Origin: Mycolicibacterium sp. CBMA 226
GTDB lineage: Bacteria; Actinomycetota; Actinomycetes; Mycobacteriales; Mycobacteriaceae
Direction: 5' to 3'
Assembly: GCF_009729075.1 (NCBI RefSeq)
Contig: NZ_VTGY01000035.1
Location: forward strand, 62,001 to 126,000
DNA length: 64,000 nucleotides
Shown here: piece after piece, positions 7,117-15,722 of the stretch
How the letters are laid out: every line of letters begins with the position of its first letter
Position numbering within the stretch: the first letter of the stretch is position 1
Notes under the pieces: generated by a model
The model's database searches: none
Seen by the model: only the letters and a program-made list of their open reading frames with translations
What the model was told of the DNA's origin: nothing
Made by a program: the position numbers and the translations under genes

Positions 7117-8652
7117 TCACCGCACCACCGCGTATCGCTTACCCAGCCAACTGAACAACAGCCCCAACGGCAATGTCAGGACCACGAAACCAGCGGCGAA
7201 GATCGAGCCGACCGCCAGCAGCGCCGCGGTGTTCTCGATCATCTCCTTCATCAGCAGCGCTGCCTCCGCCACACCGATGGCCGAGGCGATCGTGGTGTTC
7301 TTCACGAGGGCGATCAGCACCGAACCGAGCGGGTTGATGACCGCGCGAAAAGCCTGTGGCAGCAGGATCATCCGCAGGTTCTGGCTGAAGGTCAGGCCCA
7401 GCGAGCGCGCTGCCTCGGCCTGGCCCAGCGGAACGGTGTTGACGCCTGAGCGCAACGTCTCGCACACGAACGACGCGGTGTAGACCGTCAACCCGAGGGC
7501 CGCGAGCCGAAAGTTGCTGTCCACCACGGCCGTCGGCGAATGCGGGTCGACCAGGGTGATCCGCAGCGTGTTCCCGATGCCGAACGAACAGAACAGGATG
7601 ATCAGCGTCAGCGGGGTATTGCGAACCACGTTGACGTACGCCGTGCCGAGCCAGCGCAGCACCGGTACCGGCGACAGTCGCATCGCGGCCAGCACGGTGC
7701 CCAGGATCAGGGCCCCGGCCGCGGCGAGCAGCGTCAGCTGGATGGTGGTCCAGAACGCCTTCACGATCTTGCCGCCGTACGTGCCCCACAGGTCGACGTG
7801 CTTCGCGCCGCCGGCGGCGCTGATGTTGGTGTCCAGCGGGGGAGGTGGCGGCGCCGACAGTCCGGCCGGGCCCAGGTTGCGATCGAACGCGGCCTGCCAC
7901 GCGCCGGTGTTTTGCATCTTCTCGATGGCGTCGTTGATCTTCTGGCGTAATTCCTTGTCGCCCTTGAGCAATCCGATGCCGTACTTCTCGACCGAGAAGG
8001 GTTTACCGACCAGTTTGAACGCGCCCGGCGTCTGGGCGGCGTAGCCGGCCAGGATCACCTCGTCGGTGCTGAGGGCGTCGATGGCGCCGGTCTTCACCGC
8101 CTCCAGACAGGCCGAGTAGGTGTCGTACTGCTGCAACTGCACGCCCGGGTACTTGTCCTTGATGCGTTGTGCCGGTGTGGAACCCGACACCGAGCACAGC
8201 TTCTTGTGGTTCTGCAGCGATTCGACGCTGGTGATCTCGTTGTTGTCGGCGCGTACCAGCAGGCTCTGGCCGGTGACCAGATACGGCCCGGCGAACGACA
8301 CCTTCTGCTTGCGGGCGTCGGTGATCGAGTAGGTGGCGACGATGAAGTCGACCTGGTGGTTCTGGATCAGGTTCTCGCGCTGACCCGACGGCGCTTCTTT
8401 CCATTCGATGTCGTCGGGTTTGTAGCCGAGTTGGCCAGCGACGTAGGTCGCGACATCGACGTCGAAGCCGGCCAGCGTGCCGTCGGGCTTCTTCGCGGCC
8501 AGACCGGGCTGGTCGAACTTGGTGCCGATGGTGATCTTCTTGCCGTTCGCGCCGCACGCGCTCAGCGACAGCAGCGCCAGGATCAGCACGGTGACTGCGG
8601 CCAGGCCGCGGACTGCGCGCGTCACGGACCGCTGCCCAATCGATCGTTCCAC
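7117..8652 (-). CDS. fused substrate-binding lipoprotein / ABC permease (GluB-GluC type)
   Basis: A single 511-residue frame joins two proteins that are usually separate. Residues 1-33 are a lipoprotein signal with lipobox LSAC (Cys33). Residues about 38-262 are a family-3 periplasmic solute-binding domain. Residues 264-285 are a Pro/Ala-rich linker with five prolines in a row. Residues about 290-511 are a polar-amino-acid permease with EAA loop GQAEAARSLGLTFSQNL near 410-426. No stop and no ATG with a ribosome-binding site occurs at the junction. The start is GTG at 8652, or a GTG nine codons further in (8625) that gives a more usual signal peptide. It lies between the ATPase and the second permease. 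Fused domains of this kind are known in lactococcal GlnP. Confidence 0.85.
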   Translation of the reverse strand: MERSIGQRSVTRAVRGLAAVTVLILALLSLSACGANGKKITIGTKFDQPGLAAKKPDGTLAGFDVDVATYVAGQLGYKPDDIEWKEAPSGQRENLIQNHQVDFIVATYSITDARKQKVSFAGPYLVTGQSLLVRADNNEITSVESLQNHKKLCSVSGSTPAQRIKDKYPGVQLQQYDTYSACLEAVKTGAIDALSTDEVILAGYAAQTPGAFKLVGKPFSVEKYGIGLLKGDKELRQKINDAIEKMQNTGAWQAAFDRNLGPAGLSAPPPPPLDTNISAAGGAKHVDLWGTYGGKIVKAFWTTIQLTLLAAAGALILGTVLAAMRLSPVPVLRWLGTAYVNVVRNTPLTLIILFCSFGIGNTLRITLVDPHSPTAVVDSNFRLAALGLTVYTASFVCETLRSGVNTVPLGQAEAARSLGLTFSQNLRMILLPQAFRAVINPLGSVLIALVKNTTIASAIGVAEAALLMKEMIENTAALLAVGSIFAAGFVVLTLPLGLLFSWLGKRYAVVR

Positions 8653-8654
8653 GA

Positions 8655-9416
8655 TCAGTGGTCCAGGATCTTGCCCAGGAAGTCCCGGGCCCGGTTGGAC
8701 TTCGGCGCGGTGAAGAACTCGTCGGGCTCGGCGTCCTCGACGATGGTGCCGTCCGCCATGAAGACCACTCGGTTCGACGCCCGGCGGGCGAAGCCCATCT
8801 CGTGCGTCACCACGATCATCGTCATGCCCTCGGTCGCGAGGGACGTCATCACCGACAGCACCTCGTTGACCATCTCGGGGTCCAGCGCGCTGGTCGGTTC
8901 GTCGAACAGCATGACCTTCGGGCCCATGGCGAGGGATCGGGCGATCGCGACGCGTTGCTGCTGACCGCCGGACAGTTGCGCCGGGTACTTGTCGGCCTGG
9001 TTGGCGACACCGACCCGCTCCAGCAGTTCGAGCCCCTTTTTGCGCGCCTCATCCTTGCTCTTGCCGCGGACCTTCATCGGCGCGAGGGTGACGTTCTCGA
9101 GAATTGTCTTGTGCGCGAACAGATTGAACGACTGGAACACCATGCCCACCTCGGACCGCAGCGTGGCGAGCTTGCGGCCCTCCTCGGGCAGTAGCTCACC
9201 GTCGATGTGGATCGATCCGGAGTCGATGGTCTCGAGCCGATTGATGGTGCGACACAACGTCGACTTGCCCGAACCCGACGGTCCCAGCAGCACGAGCACC
9301 TGGCCCCGCGGGACTTCGAGATTGATGTCTTTCAGTACATGCAGTGCGCCGAAATGCTTGTTGACCCCCTTGACCGAGATCATCGGGGTGGCAGGTGACG
9401 GCTCGCCGGTGACCAT
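8655..9416 (-). CDS. gluA: glutamate-type ABC transporter ATP-binding protein
   Basis: This 253-residue ATPase powers the importer encoded by the next two genes. Walker A GPSGSGKST, Q-loop FQSFNLFAHKT, signature LSGGQQQRVAIAR and Walker B MLFDEPTSALD are all present, followed by the H-loop VTHEM. The overall length is that of GluA/GlnQ proteins. ATG 9416 is chosen because a TAGGGT -10 box (minus strand, 9425-9430) ends eight bases before it. A GTG two codons upstream is the alternative. The stop is two bases from the start of the fusion gene, so this is one operon. Confidence 0.93.
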   Translation of the reverse strand: MVTGEPSPATPMISVKGVNKHFGALHVLKDINLEVPRGQVLVLLGPSGSGKSTLCRTINRLETIDSGSIHIDGELLPEEGRKLATLRSEVGMVFQSFNLFAHKTILENVTLAPMKVRGKSKDEARKKGLELLERVGVANQADKYPAQLSGGQQQRVAIARSLAMGPKVMLFDEPTSALDPEMVNEVLSVMTSLATEGMTMIVVTHEMGFARRASNRVVFMADGTIVEDAEPDEFFTAPKSNRARDFLGKILDH

Positions 9417-9510
9417 GCTCACAGACCCTACCCAGGTAACCCACGGCGCGCGGATCTCTCACAGAAACCCGGAGTCGCTTCGGCAAATTTGGTATAAAAC
9501 GCGCCGCCCG

Positions 9511-9516
9511 TACGAT
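9511..9516 (+). promoter_or_regulatory. -10 element of miaB (TACGAT)
   Basis: TACGAT ends six bases before the GTG start of miaB, which has no ribosome-binding site. This is the leaderless layout. A TATAAA at 9493-9498 is an alternative -10 for a leadered transcript. Confidence 0.5.
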
Positions 9517-9522
9517 TGGCAC

Positions 9523-11097
9523 GTGATTTCGACAGCGACTCCGGACGTGGAAGCTGACGTCACGGAGTCCGCTACGGGTTCCGGGGCGGGGCGTACCTAC
9601 CAGGTCCGCACCTACGGGTGCCAGATGAACGTCCACGATTCCGAACGGCTTGCCGGCCTGCTGGAGGACGCGGGATACCGGCGCGCCGACGACGGCGCCG
9701 ACGCCGACGTCGTGGTCTTCAACACCTGTGCGGTCCGCGAGAACGCCGACAACAAGCTCTACGGCAACATCAGCCACCTCGTGCCGCGCAAGGAAGCCGA
9801 CCCGAACATGCAGATCGCGGTCGGCGGCTGCCTGGCGCAGAAGGACCGCGACACCGTGCTGAGCAAGGCGCCGTGGGTCGACGTGGTGTTCGGTACGCAC
9901 AACATCGGTTCGCTGCCGGTGCTGCTGGAGCGCGCCCGCCACAATCGCGAGGCGCAGGTCGAGATCGTCGAGGCCCTGCAGGAATTCCCGTCGGCGCTGC
10001 CGGCGACCCGCGAATCGTCCTACGCCGCTTGGGTTTCCATCTCCGTCGGCTGTAACAACACCTGTACGTTCTGCATCGTGCCGTCGCTGCGCGGCAAAGA
10101 GGTCGACCGGCGTCCGGGTGACATCCTCGCCGAGGTGCAGTCGCTGGTCGACCAGGGCGTCCTGGAGATCACGCTGCTGGGCCAGAACGTCAACGCCTAC
10201 GGCGTCTCGTTCTCTTCGGACGAGCGCCTCCGGGAGAACCCGGACGCCTGGACCGACATCGAGCGCGACCGCGGCGCGTTCGCCAAACTGCTGCGTGCCT
10301 GCGGTGACATCGAGGGTCTGGAGCGGGTCCGGTTCACCTCGCCCCACCCGGCCGAGTTCACCGACGACGTCATCGAAGCCATGGCGGCCACCCCGAACAT
10401 CTGCCCGACGCTGCACATGCCGCTGCAGTCGGGATCCGACCGCATCCTCAAGGCGATGCGCCGCTCCTACCGCGCCGAGAAGTACCTCGGCATCATCGAG
10501 CGGGTGCGTGCGGCCATCCCGCACGCGGCCATCACCACCGACATCATTGTCGGATTCCCGGGGGAGACCGAAGAGGACTTCCAGGCCACCCTGGACGTCG
10601 TCGAACGTGCCCGATTCGCCAGCGCCTTCACCTTCCAGTACTCCAAGCGGCCCGGCACGCCGGCCGCCGAGCTGCCCAACCAGCTCCCCAAAGAGGTTGT
10701 CTCCGAACGCTATATGCGGCTCATCGAGCTACAGGAGCGCATCTCGTGGGAGGAGAACCTGGCCCAGGTCGGTCGCGAGGTCGAGCTGCTCGTGGCTACC
10801 GGTGAGGGCCGCAAGGACAGCGAGACCGCCCGGATGTCCGGCCGCGCGCGCGACGGCCGCCTCGTGCACTTCACCCCGGGTGACGCCGACATCCGGCCCG
10901 GCGACATCGTCGTCACCACCGTCACCGGTGCCGCGCCGCACCACCTGATCGCCGACGCCCCGATCGCGTCGCACCGTCGCACCCGGGCCGGCGACGCGCA
11001 CGCCGCCGGCCGCAAACCCACCACCGGCGTCGGGCTGGGCATGCCGCAGATCGGCGCGCCCACCGTTACGCCCGTCGAGCAGGGATGTTCACGATGA
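9523..11097 (+). CDS. miaB: tRNA-2-methylthio-N6-dimethylallyladenosine synthase MiaB
   Basis: MiaB adds the 2-methylthio group to i6A37 of tRNAs and uses two [4Fe-4S] clusters. The N-terminal UPF0004 domain has Cys33, Cys69 and Cys103. The radical-SAM motif is Cys177-x3-Cys181-x2-Cys184, and a TRAM domain lies near residues 435-500. The protein is 524 residues, with a Gly/Ala/Arg-rich C-terminal extension. The GTG at 9523 is chosen because conserved sequence begins soon after it and a -10 box lies six bases upstream. The frame stays open much further upstream, but without homology. Its partner enzyme MiaA is encoded at 13877. The stop overlaps the start of the next gene. Confidence 0.95.
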   Translation: MISTATPDVEADVTESATGSGAGRTYQVRTYGCQMNVHDSERLAGLLEDAGYRRADDGADADVVVFNTCAVRENADNKLYGNISHLVPRKEADPNMQIAVGGCLAQKDRDTVLSKAPWVDVVFGTHNIGSLPVLLERARHNREAQVEIVEALQEFPSALPATRESSYAAWVSISVGCNNTCTFCIVPSLRGKEVDRRPGDILAEVQSLVDQGVLEITLLGQNVNAYGVSFSSDERLRENPDAWTDIERDRGAFAKLLRACGDIEGLERVRFTSPHPAEFTDDVIEAMAATPNICPTLHMPLQSGSDRILKAMRRSYRAEKYLGIIERVRAAIPHAAITTDIIVGFPGETEEDFQATLDVVERARFASAFTFQYSKRPGTPAAELPNQLPKEVVSERYMRLIELQERISWEENLAQVGREVELLVATGEGRKDSETARMSGRARDGRLVHFTPGDADIRPGDIVVTTVTGAAPHHLIADAPIASHRRTRAGDAHAAGRKPTTGVGLGMPQIGAPTVTPVEQGCSR

Positions 11098-11699
11098 ATG
11101 ACACCAAGCCCGACCAGCCGAACGGCTCGAACGGCTCGAACGGCGAGTTCGACCAGTTCAAGGGCGATATCGACGCCGCCGAACAGCGCATCGCCCGCGA
11201 GATCGACCCGGGCGGCCGCGCCATGGTCGTCGCTATCTGCGTGTTCCTGATCCTGCTGTCGTTCGTGCTGCCGCACACCGGTCACGTCAAGGGCTTCGAC
11301 GTGCTGCTCGGCGATCAGGCCGCGCTCGCCGCGAAAATCCTGATCCCGTCCCGGGTGTTCGTCTGGCTGATCCTGGTGTTCAGCATCGGCTTCTCGATCC
11401 TGGCGCTGCTCACCCGCCGCTGGGGCCTGGCCTGGATCGCGCTGGCCGGTTCGGCGGTGTCGTGCTTCATCGGCATGCTCGCCATCTGGTCGCGCAACAC
11501 CGTCGTGCACCCGTATCCCGGGCCGAGCTTCGGCCTCTACCTGGCGTGGATCGCCGTCATCGTGTTGACGTTCCACTGGGCGCGCGTGGTGTGGTCACGC
11601 ACCGCCGTGCAGTTGGCCGCCGAGGCACAGCGCCGGGACTCGCTCGCCGAGCAGCAGAAGCGCGGGCTGCTCGACGGTCCGGACGACGCCGGGGCCTGA
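11094..11699 (+). CDS. conserved transmembrane protein after miaB
   Basis: This is a 201-residue membrane protein with four predicted hydrophobic segments (about residues 45-65, 85-105, 112-132 and 147-165). The N-terminus is acidic and Asn/Gly-rich. The C-terminal tail is charged and helical (AAEAQRRDSLAEQQKRG). Its ATG overlaps the miaB stop (ATGA), so it is translationally coupled to miaB. The same partner follows miaB in M. tuberculosis. The function is unknown. I see no catalytic motif. Confidence 0.85.
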   Translation: MNDTKPDQPNGSNGSNGEFDQFKGDIDAAEQRIAREIDPGGRAMVVAICVFLILLSFVLPHTGHVKGFDVLLGDQAALAAKILIPSRVFVWLILVFSIGFSILALLTRRWGLAWIALAGSAVSCFIGMLAIWSRNTVVHPYPGPSFGLYLAWIAVIVLTFHWARVVWSRTAVQLAAEAQRRDSLAEQQKRGLLDGPDDAGA

Positions 11700-11726
11700 G
11701 CTAGTTCTTGATTGCGGCGTCCGCCA

Positions 11727-13055
11727 CTACTTCTTGATTGCGGCTGACGCCGCGTCGGCCCACTCACGCCACTGCGCCGCGCTCGCGCGCGCCTTCTCGG
11801 CGTCCTTGGTCTTGCCCGCGGCCTCGGCCTTCTCTGCCTGACGCTCGAACTGCTCGGCCCGCTCGCGGAACTGGTCGGCCCGGGCCTGTGCCTCCGGGTC
11901 GCTCCAGCCACTCTGCGCGGCATCGCGAATCTTCTTCTCGACCACACGCAGCCGGCGCTCCAGCTCCGGGGCGCGGTCGCGCGATGCCTTGCCGATGGCG
12001 TCCCACTTGTCGCCGATGGCCCGGAACGCCGCACGTGCCGCTTCGACGTCGCTGATGTCGATCTTCTCGGCCTCGGCCAGCAGCTCGGCCTTGGCGTCGG
12101 CGTTCGCGTTGAACTCGGCGTCCTTCTCGGCGTTGACCGCGTTGCGGGCGGCGAAGAACGTGTCCTGCGCGGCCTTGAACCGCTTCCACAGCGCGTCGTC
12201 GACGTCCTTGGCGGCGCGGCCCGCGGCCTTCCACTGCGTCAGCAGATCACGGAATGTCGCCGCGGTGGTGCCCCAGTCGGTGGAGCCGGACAATGCCTCG
12301 GCGCGTTCACACAGCGCCTCCTTGGCCTGCCGCACACCGACCCGCTCGCGATCGAGCTCGGCGAAGTGCGAGCCCCGGCGCCGGTTGAACGCCTCGCGGG
12401 CCGCCGAGTAGCGCTTCCACAACGCGTCGTCGACCTTGCGGTCCAGGCCGGTGATGGTCCGCCACTCGTCGAGGATCGCGCGCAGCCGGTCGCCGCTGGC
12501 CTTCCACTGCGTGGAGTTGGCGCCGATCTCCTCGGCCTCGGCGGCCAGGGCTTCCTTGCGGGCGGTCTGCGCCGCCCGGTGCTCGTCGCGCTTGGCCCGC
12601 TCCTCCTGCGCGCTGGCGCCGGCCTGCTCGACGATGGTGGTCAGCCGCGCGGTCAGGGCATCGACATCACCCAGCACCGAGGCCTCCGGCAGCGATTCCA
12701 GCAGCGTCGCGGCGGCCGCCTTGATCTTGCGGGCGTCGCCACTGCCGCTGCCGAGCCGGTGCTCCAGCAGCGCGACCTCGGTACTCAGATCGTCGTACCG
12801 GCGGCCGAAGTGGGCGTACGCGGCCTCGGCGTCGCCCGCCTGCCACGACGCGATCTTGCGCTCGCCGGCGCCGGTGATCAGCCACACCGTGCCGTCGTCG
12901 TCGACGCGGCCGAAGCGGTGCGGATCGCACGTCGGCGGCGCGGCCACCGGTGGGGCCGGCGGATGGTGCGGGACGGCGCTCGGCTTGGGACCGGGGCGCG
13001 GCGGACCGGGCCGAGGAGTCGGTTTCGGGGTGTTGCCGGGTTCGGTGGTGGTCAT
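11727..13055 (-). CDS. DUF349 repeat protein
   Basis: This 442-residue, highly charged, helical protein has repeated DUF349 units of about 70 residues. Each carries a W-K/R core, for example VDDALWKRYSAAREAFNRRR and VDDALWKRFKAAQDTFFAAR. It begins with a Pro-rich stretch (residues 8-40) and ends in a coiled coil rich in Ala/Glu/Lys. The enterobacterial relative YfcF/YeeX-type DUF349 proteins are poorly characterised, so no function is assigned. The ATG at 13055 follows GAGGAG. A longer upstream frame is rejected because it lacks conserved sequence. It faces the miaB operon tail to tail. Confidence 0.85.
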   Translation of the reverse strand: MTTTEPGNTPKPTPRPGPPRPGPKPSAVPHHPPAPPVAAPPTCDPHRFGRVDDDGTVWLITGAGERKIASWQAGDAEAAYAHFGRRYDDLSTEVALLEHRLGSGSGDARKIKAAAATLLESLPEASVLGDVDALTARLTTIVEQAGASAQEERAKRDEHRAAQTARKEALAAEAEEIGANSTQWKASGDRLRAILDEWRTITGLDRKVDDALWKRYSAAREAFNRRRGSHFAELDRERVGVRQAKEALCERAEALSGSTDWGTTAATFRDLLTQWKAAGRAAKDVDDALWKRFKAAQDTFFAARNAVNAEKDAEFNANADAKAELLAEAEKIDISDVEAARAAFRAIGDKWDAIGKASRDRAPELERRLRVVEKKIRDAAQSGWSDPEAQARADQFRERAEQFERQAEKAEAAGKTKDAEKARASAAQWREWADAASAAIKK

Positions 13056-13184
13056 CTCGTGCTCCTCATGCCCGCGCGTGGGGTGACCCACGCTTCTGCC
13101 GCGCGACGCGGCGCCGTCATCTGGTACTCGCACGCTATTCAAACAGGTCGACGCGCCGTCTGCGCAGGCGTTTGCCGGACTCGT

Positions 13185-13190
13185 TAGCGT
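13185..13190 (+). promoter_or_regulatory. -10 element (TAGCGT), leaderless
   Basis: TAGCGT ends six bases before the GTG at 13197. No Shine-Dalgarno sequence is present. This is probably the promoter of the 13197-dapF gene set. Confidence 0.5.
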
Positions 13191-13196
13191 GGACGC

Positions 13197-13880
13197 GTGC
13201 TCAGCGCCATCGCGATCGTCCCCTCGGCTCCCATTCTGGTGCCTGAACTGGCCTCCGGCACCGCCGCGGAACTGGCCGACCTGACGGACGCGGTGCGGTG
13301 TGCGGCGCAGGCCCTGCCGTCGCGCTGGGTGGCGGTCGGTGTCGGTCCGGAGGACGGCCGGGTGCGTCCCGACTCCGTCGGGACCTTCGCCGGATACGGC
13401 GCCGACGTCCGGGTGACGCTCGTACCCGGCGCGACCGGCGAGGTGCAGCCGCTGCCGTTGTGCGCGTTGATCGCCGGCTGGCTGCGGGGGAGCGTGAACG
13501 CGGCGGCGACGGTCGAAGCACGGGTTTTCTCCGATGAGCTGGCGCCGGCGGTGGCGCTGGAGCACGGCCGCGTGCTGCGTGCCGAGCTGGACGCTGCCGC
13601 CGACCCTGTCGGCGTGCTCGTGGTCGCCGACGGCGCGAACACCCTGACCGCCGCGGCGCCCGGCGGCTTCGAACCCGATTCTGTTGCGCGGCAAGCGGAC
13701 TGGGACGACGCGCTGGCCACCGGTGATGTGACGGCGATCGCCGGACTGGCGGGTGTCCTCGGCCGGGTCGCCTACCAGGTGCTGGCCGGGCTGGCCGGGC
13801 CGGACCCGAAAGCGACCGAGCTGTACCGCGGCGCGCCGTACGGCGTCGGCTACTTCGTCGGCACCTGGACCCCGCAGTGA
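13197..13880 (+). CDS. class III extradiol dioxygenase-like protein
   Basis: This 227-residue Ala/Gly/Val-rich protein is the conserved gene in front of miaA in mycobacteria. It resembles the LigB fold: an N-terminal segment IAIVPSAPILVPEL and a C-terminal segment with ATELYRGAPYGVGYFVGTW. The metal-binding His pair of true extradiol dioxygenases is not evident, so catalytic activity is doubtful. The GTG start at 13197 fits a leaderless -10. The last four bases overlap the GTG of miaA, which indicates translational coupling. The physiological role is unknown. Confidence 0.8.
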   Translation: MLSAIAIVPSAPILVPELASGTAAELADLTDAVRCAAQALPSRWVAVGVGPEDGRVRPDSVGTFAGYGADVRVTLVPGATGEVQPLPLCALIAGWLRGSVNAAATVEARVFSDELAPAVALEHGRVLRAELDAAADPVGVLVVADGANTLTAAAPGGFEPDSVARQADWDDALATGDVTAIAGLAGVLGRVAYQVLAGLAGPDPKATELYRGAPYGVGYFVGTWTPQ

Positions 13881-14800
13881 GGCCCATCGCGGTCGTCGGT
13901 CCCACCGGCACCGGAAAGTCGGCCCTGGCGCTGGACCTCGCCGAACTGTTGGGCGGCGAGATCGTGAATGCCGACGCGATGCAGCTCTACCGCGGCATGG
14001 ACATCGGCACCGCCAAGCTGACGGTGCCCGAGCGACGCGGCATCGTCCACCACCAGCTCGACGTCCTCGAGGTCACCGACGTCGCGACCGTCGCGAACTA
14101 CCAGGCGGCCGCGGCGGCCGACATCGAGGACATCGCCGCGCGTGGTGCCGTGCCGGTGGTCGTCGGCGGATCGATGATGTACATCCAGGCGCTGCTCGAC
14201 GAATGGTCGTTCCCGGCGACCGATCCCGCGGTGCGGGCGCGCTGGGAGGACCGGCTGGCCGAGGTCGGGGTCACGGCCCTGCACGGCGAGCTGGCGCGGG
14301 TCGATCCCGAGGCCGCGGCGTCGATCCTGAACACCGACGGCCGGCGCATCGTGCGGGCGCTGGAGGTCGTCGAACTCACCGGCCGGCCATTCGCGGCGTC
14401 GGCACCACAGATCGGCGTTCCGCGGTGGGACACCCTCATCGTCGGATTGGATTGGGACACAGAGGTTCTCGATGACCGGCTGCAGCGGCGCACGGATCTG
14501 ATGTTCGCCTCCGGGCTGGTCGACGAGGTCGTGGGGCTGCAGGCCAGGGGTCTGCACAACGGGACGACGGCGGCCCGGGCGCTCGGCTACTCGCAGGTGC
14601 TCGAGGCGCTCGACGCCGGAGGTGACGAGGCCGCGATCGCCGAGGCGAAGGAGCGGACGTTCATCGGTACGCGCCGCTACGTCCGGCGGCAGCGGTCCTG
14701 GTTCCGGCGCGATCACCGGATTACCTGGCTGCCCGGGGATGCCTCGGAAAGCGGTGCCAATGCGGCCGAGGTCGTCCGTCGGTGGCGCCACGTATCCTGA
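13877..14800 (+). CDS. miaA: tRNA dimethylallyltransferase MiaA
   Basis: MiaA transfers the dimethylallyl group from DMAPP to N6 of A37 in tRNAs reading UNN codons, which gives the substrate for MiaB. The protein has 307 residues. The P-loop GPTGTGKS is at residues 8-15, then NADAMQLYRGMDIGTAK, the GGSMMYIQALL segment and the C-terminal RRYVRRQRSWFRRD. The GTG start overlaps the stop of the preceding gene (GTGA). The DMAPP ultimately comes from the pathway begun by Dxs, encoded at 53424. Confidence 0.96.
   Translation: MRPIAVVGPTGTGKSALALDLAELLGGEIVNADAMQLYRGMDIGTAKLTVPERRGIVHHQLDVLEVTDVATVANYQAAAAADIEDIAARGAVPVVVGGSMMYIQALLDEWSFPATDPAVRARWEDRLAEVGVTALHGELARVDPEAAASILNTDGRRIVRALEVVELTGRPFAASAPQIGVPRWDTLIVGLDWDTEVLDDRLQRRTDLMFASGLVDEVVGLQARGLHNGTTAARALGYSQVLEALDAGGDEAAIAEAKERTFIGTRRYVRRQRSWFRRDHRITWLPGDASESGANAAEVVRRWRHVS
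14793..14798 (+). promoter_or_regulatory. -10 element of dapF inside the miaA end (TATCCT)
   Basis: TATCCT ends six bases before the dapF GTG and overlaps the last codons of miaA. It could give dapF its own leaderless transcript besides read-through from miaA. Confidence 0.45.
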
Positions 14801-14804
14801 CGGT

Positions 14805-15695
14805 GTGCGGTTTTCGAAAGGGCACGGCACCCAGAACGACTTCGTGGTGCTGCCCGATGTCGACGCCGAACTGAAACTGACCTCCTCGGTCATCGCCGCG
14901 TTGTGCGACCGGCGCCGCGGACTGGGGGCCGACGGCCTGCTGCGGGTGACCAGGGCCGGTGCCGCCCGGGACGCCGGTGTCTTCGACCGGCTGCCCGACG
15001 GCGTCGCGGCCGACGACTGGTACATGGACTACCGCAACGCCGACGGCTCCATCGCGCAGATGTGCGGCAACGGCGTCCGCGTCTTCGCGCACTACCTGCG
15101 TGCCTCCGGGCTCGAACACCGCGATGAATTCGTGGTCGGCTCGCTGGCCGGGCCTCGTCCGGTGGTACTGCACAGTGCTGACGCGGTCAACGCCGACGTC
15201 ACCGTGGAGATGGGCAAGGCCCGGTCGTTCGGGCAGGGCAAGGCGGTCGTGGCCGGGCGCACTTTCGAGGGCCTGGCGATCGACGTCGGCAACCCGCACC
15301 TGGCATGTGTCGAGCCGTCGCTCAACGTCGCCGGCCTGAACGCCCTGGATATCGGGGCCCCGGTGTCATTCGACGACGACCAGTTCCCCGAGGGCGTCAA
15401 CGTCGAGGTGCTCACGGCGCCGGCCAATGGCGTGGTGGCGATGCGGGTGCACGAGCGTGGCGTCGGCGAAACCCGTTCCTGTGGAACCGGAACCGTCGCT
15501 GCCACGTTGGCAGCACTGAACCACACCGGCGCGGAGACCGGCAGCCTGCGGGTGGTGATCCCCGGTGGTGAGGTCGACGTGACCATCACCGAGAGCACCA
15601 GCTTCCTGCGCGGGCCGTCGGTGCTGCTGGCGCACGGTGAACTGGCCGCCGAGTGGTGGCATGACAACGAAGGAAATTCAGGTGCGTCCCGCTGA
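14805..15695 (+). CDS. dapF: diaminopimelate epimerase
   Basis: DapF converts LL- to meso-diaminopimelate for peptidoglycan and lysine without a cofactor. The two catalytic cysteines are Cys87 (MCGNGVR) and Cys226 (SCGTGTV) in a 296-residue protein of two pseudo-symmetric halves. The GTG at 14805 starts the conserved sequence RFSKGHGTQNDFVVL. The frame runs further upstream inside miaA but is out of the family there. It lies five bases after miaA and 27 before hflX, in the usual mycobacterial order. Confidence 0.96.
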   Translation: MRFSKGHGTQNDFVVLPDVDAELKLTSSVIAALCDRRRGLGADGLLRVTRAGAARDAGVFDRLPDGVAADDWYMDYRNADGSIAQMCGNGVRVFAHYLRASGLEHRDEFVVGSLAGPRPVVLHSADAVNADVTVEMGKARSFGQGKAVVAGRTFEGLAIDVGNPHLACVEPSLNVAGLNALDIGAPVSFDDDQFPEGVNVEVLTAPANGVVAMRVHERGVGETRSCGTGTVAATLAALNHTGAETGSLRVVIPGGEVDVTITESTSFLRGPSVLLAHGELAAEWWHDNEGNSGASR

Positions 15696-15722
15696 TCTTG
15701 CGGGCACCATCGATAACTACCT

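Noticed and set aside
13056..13694. N-terminal extension of the DUF349 frame
   Set aside because: It lies over the promoter and coding region of the opposite-strand gene at 13197. The ATG at 13055 has a good ribosome-binding site.
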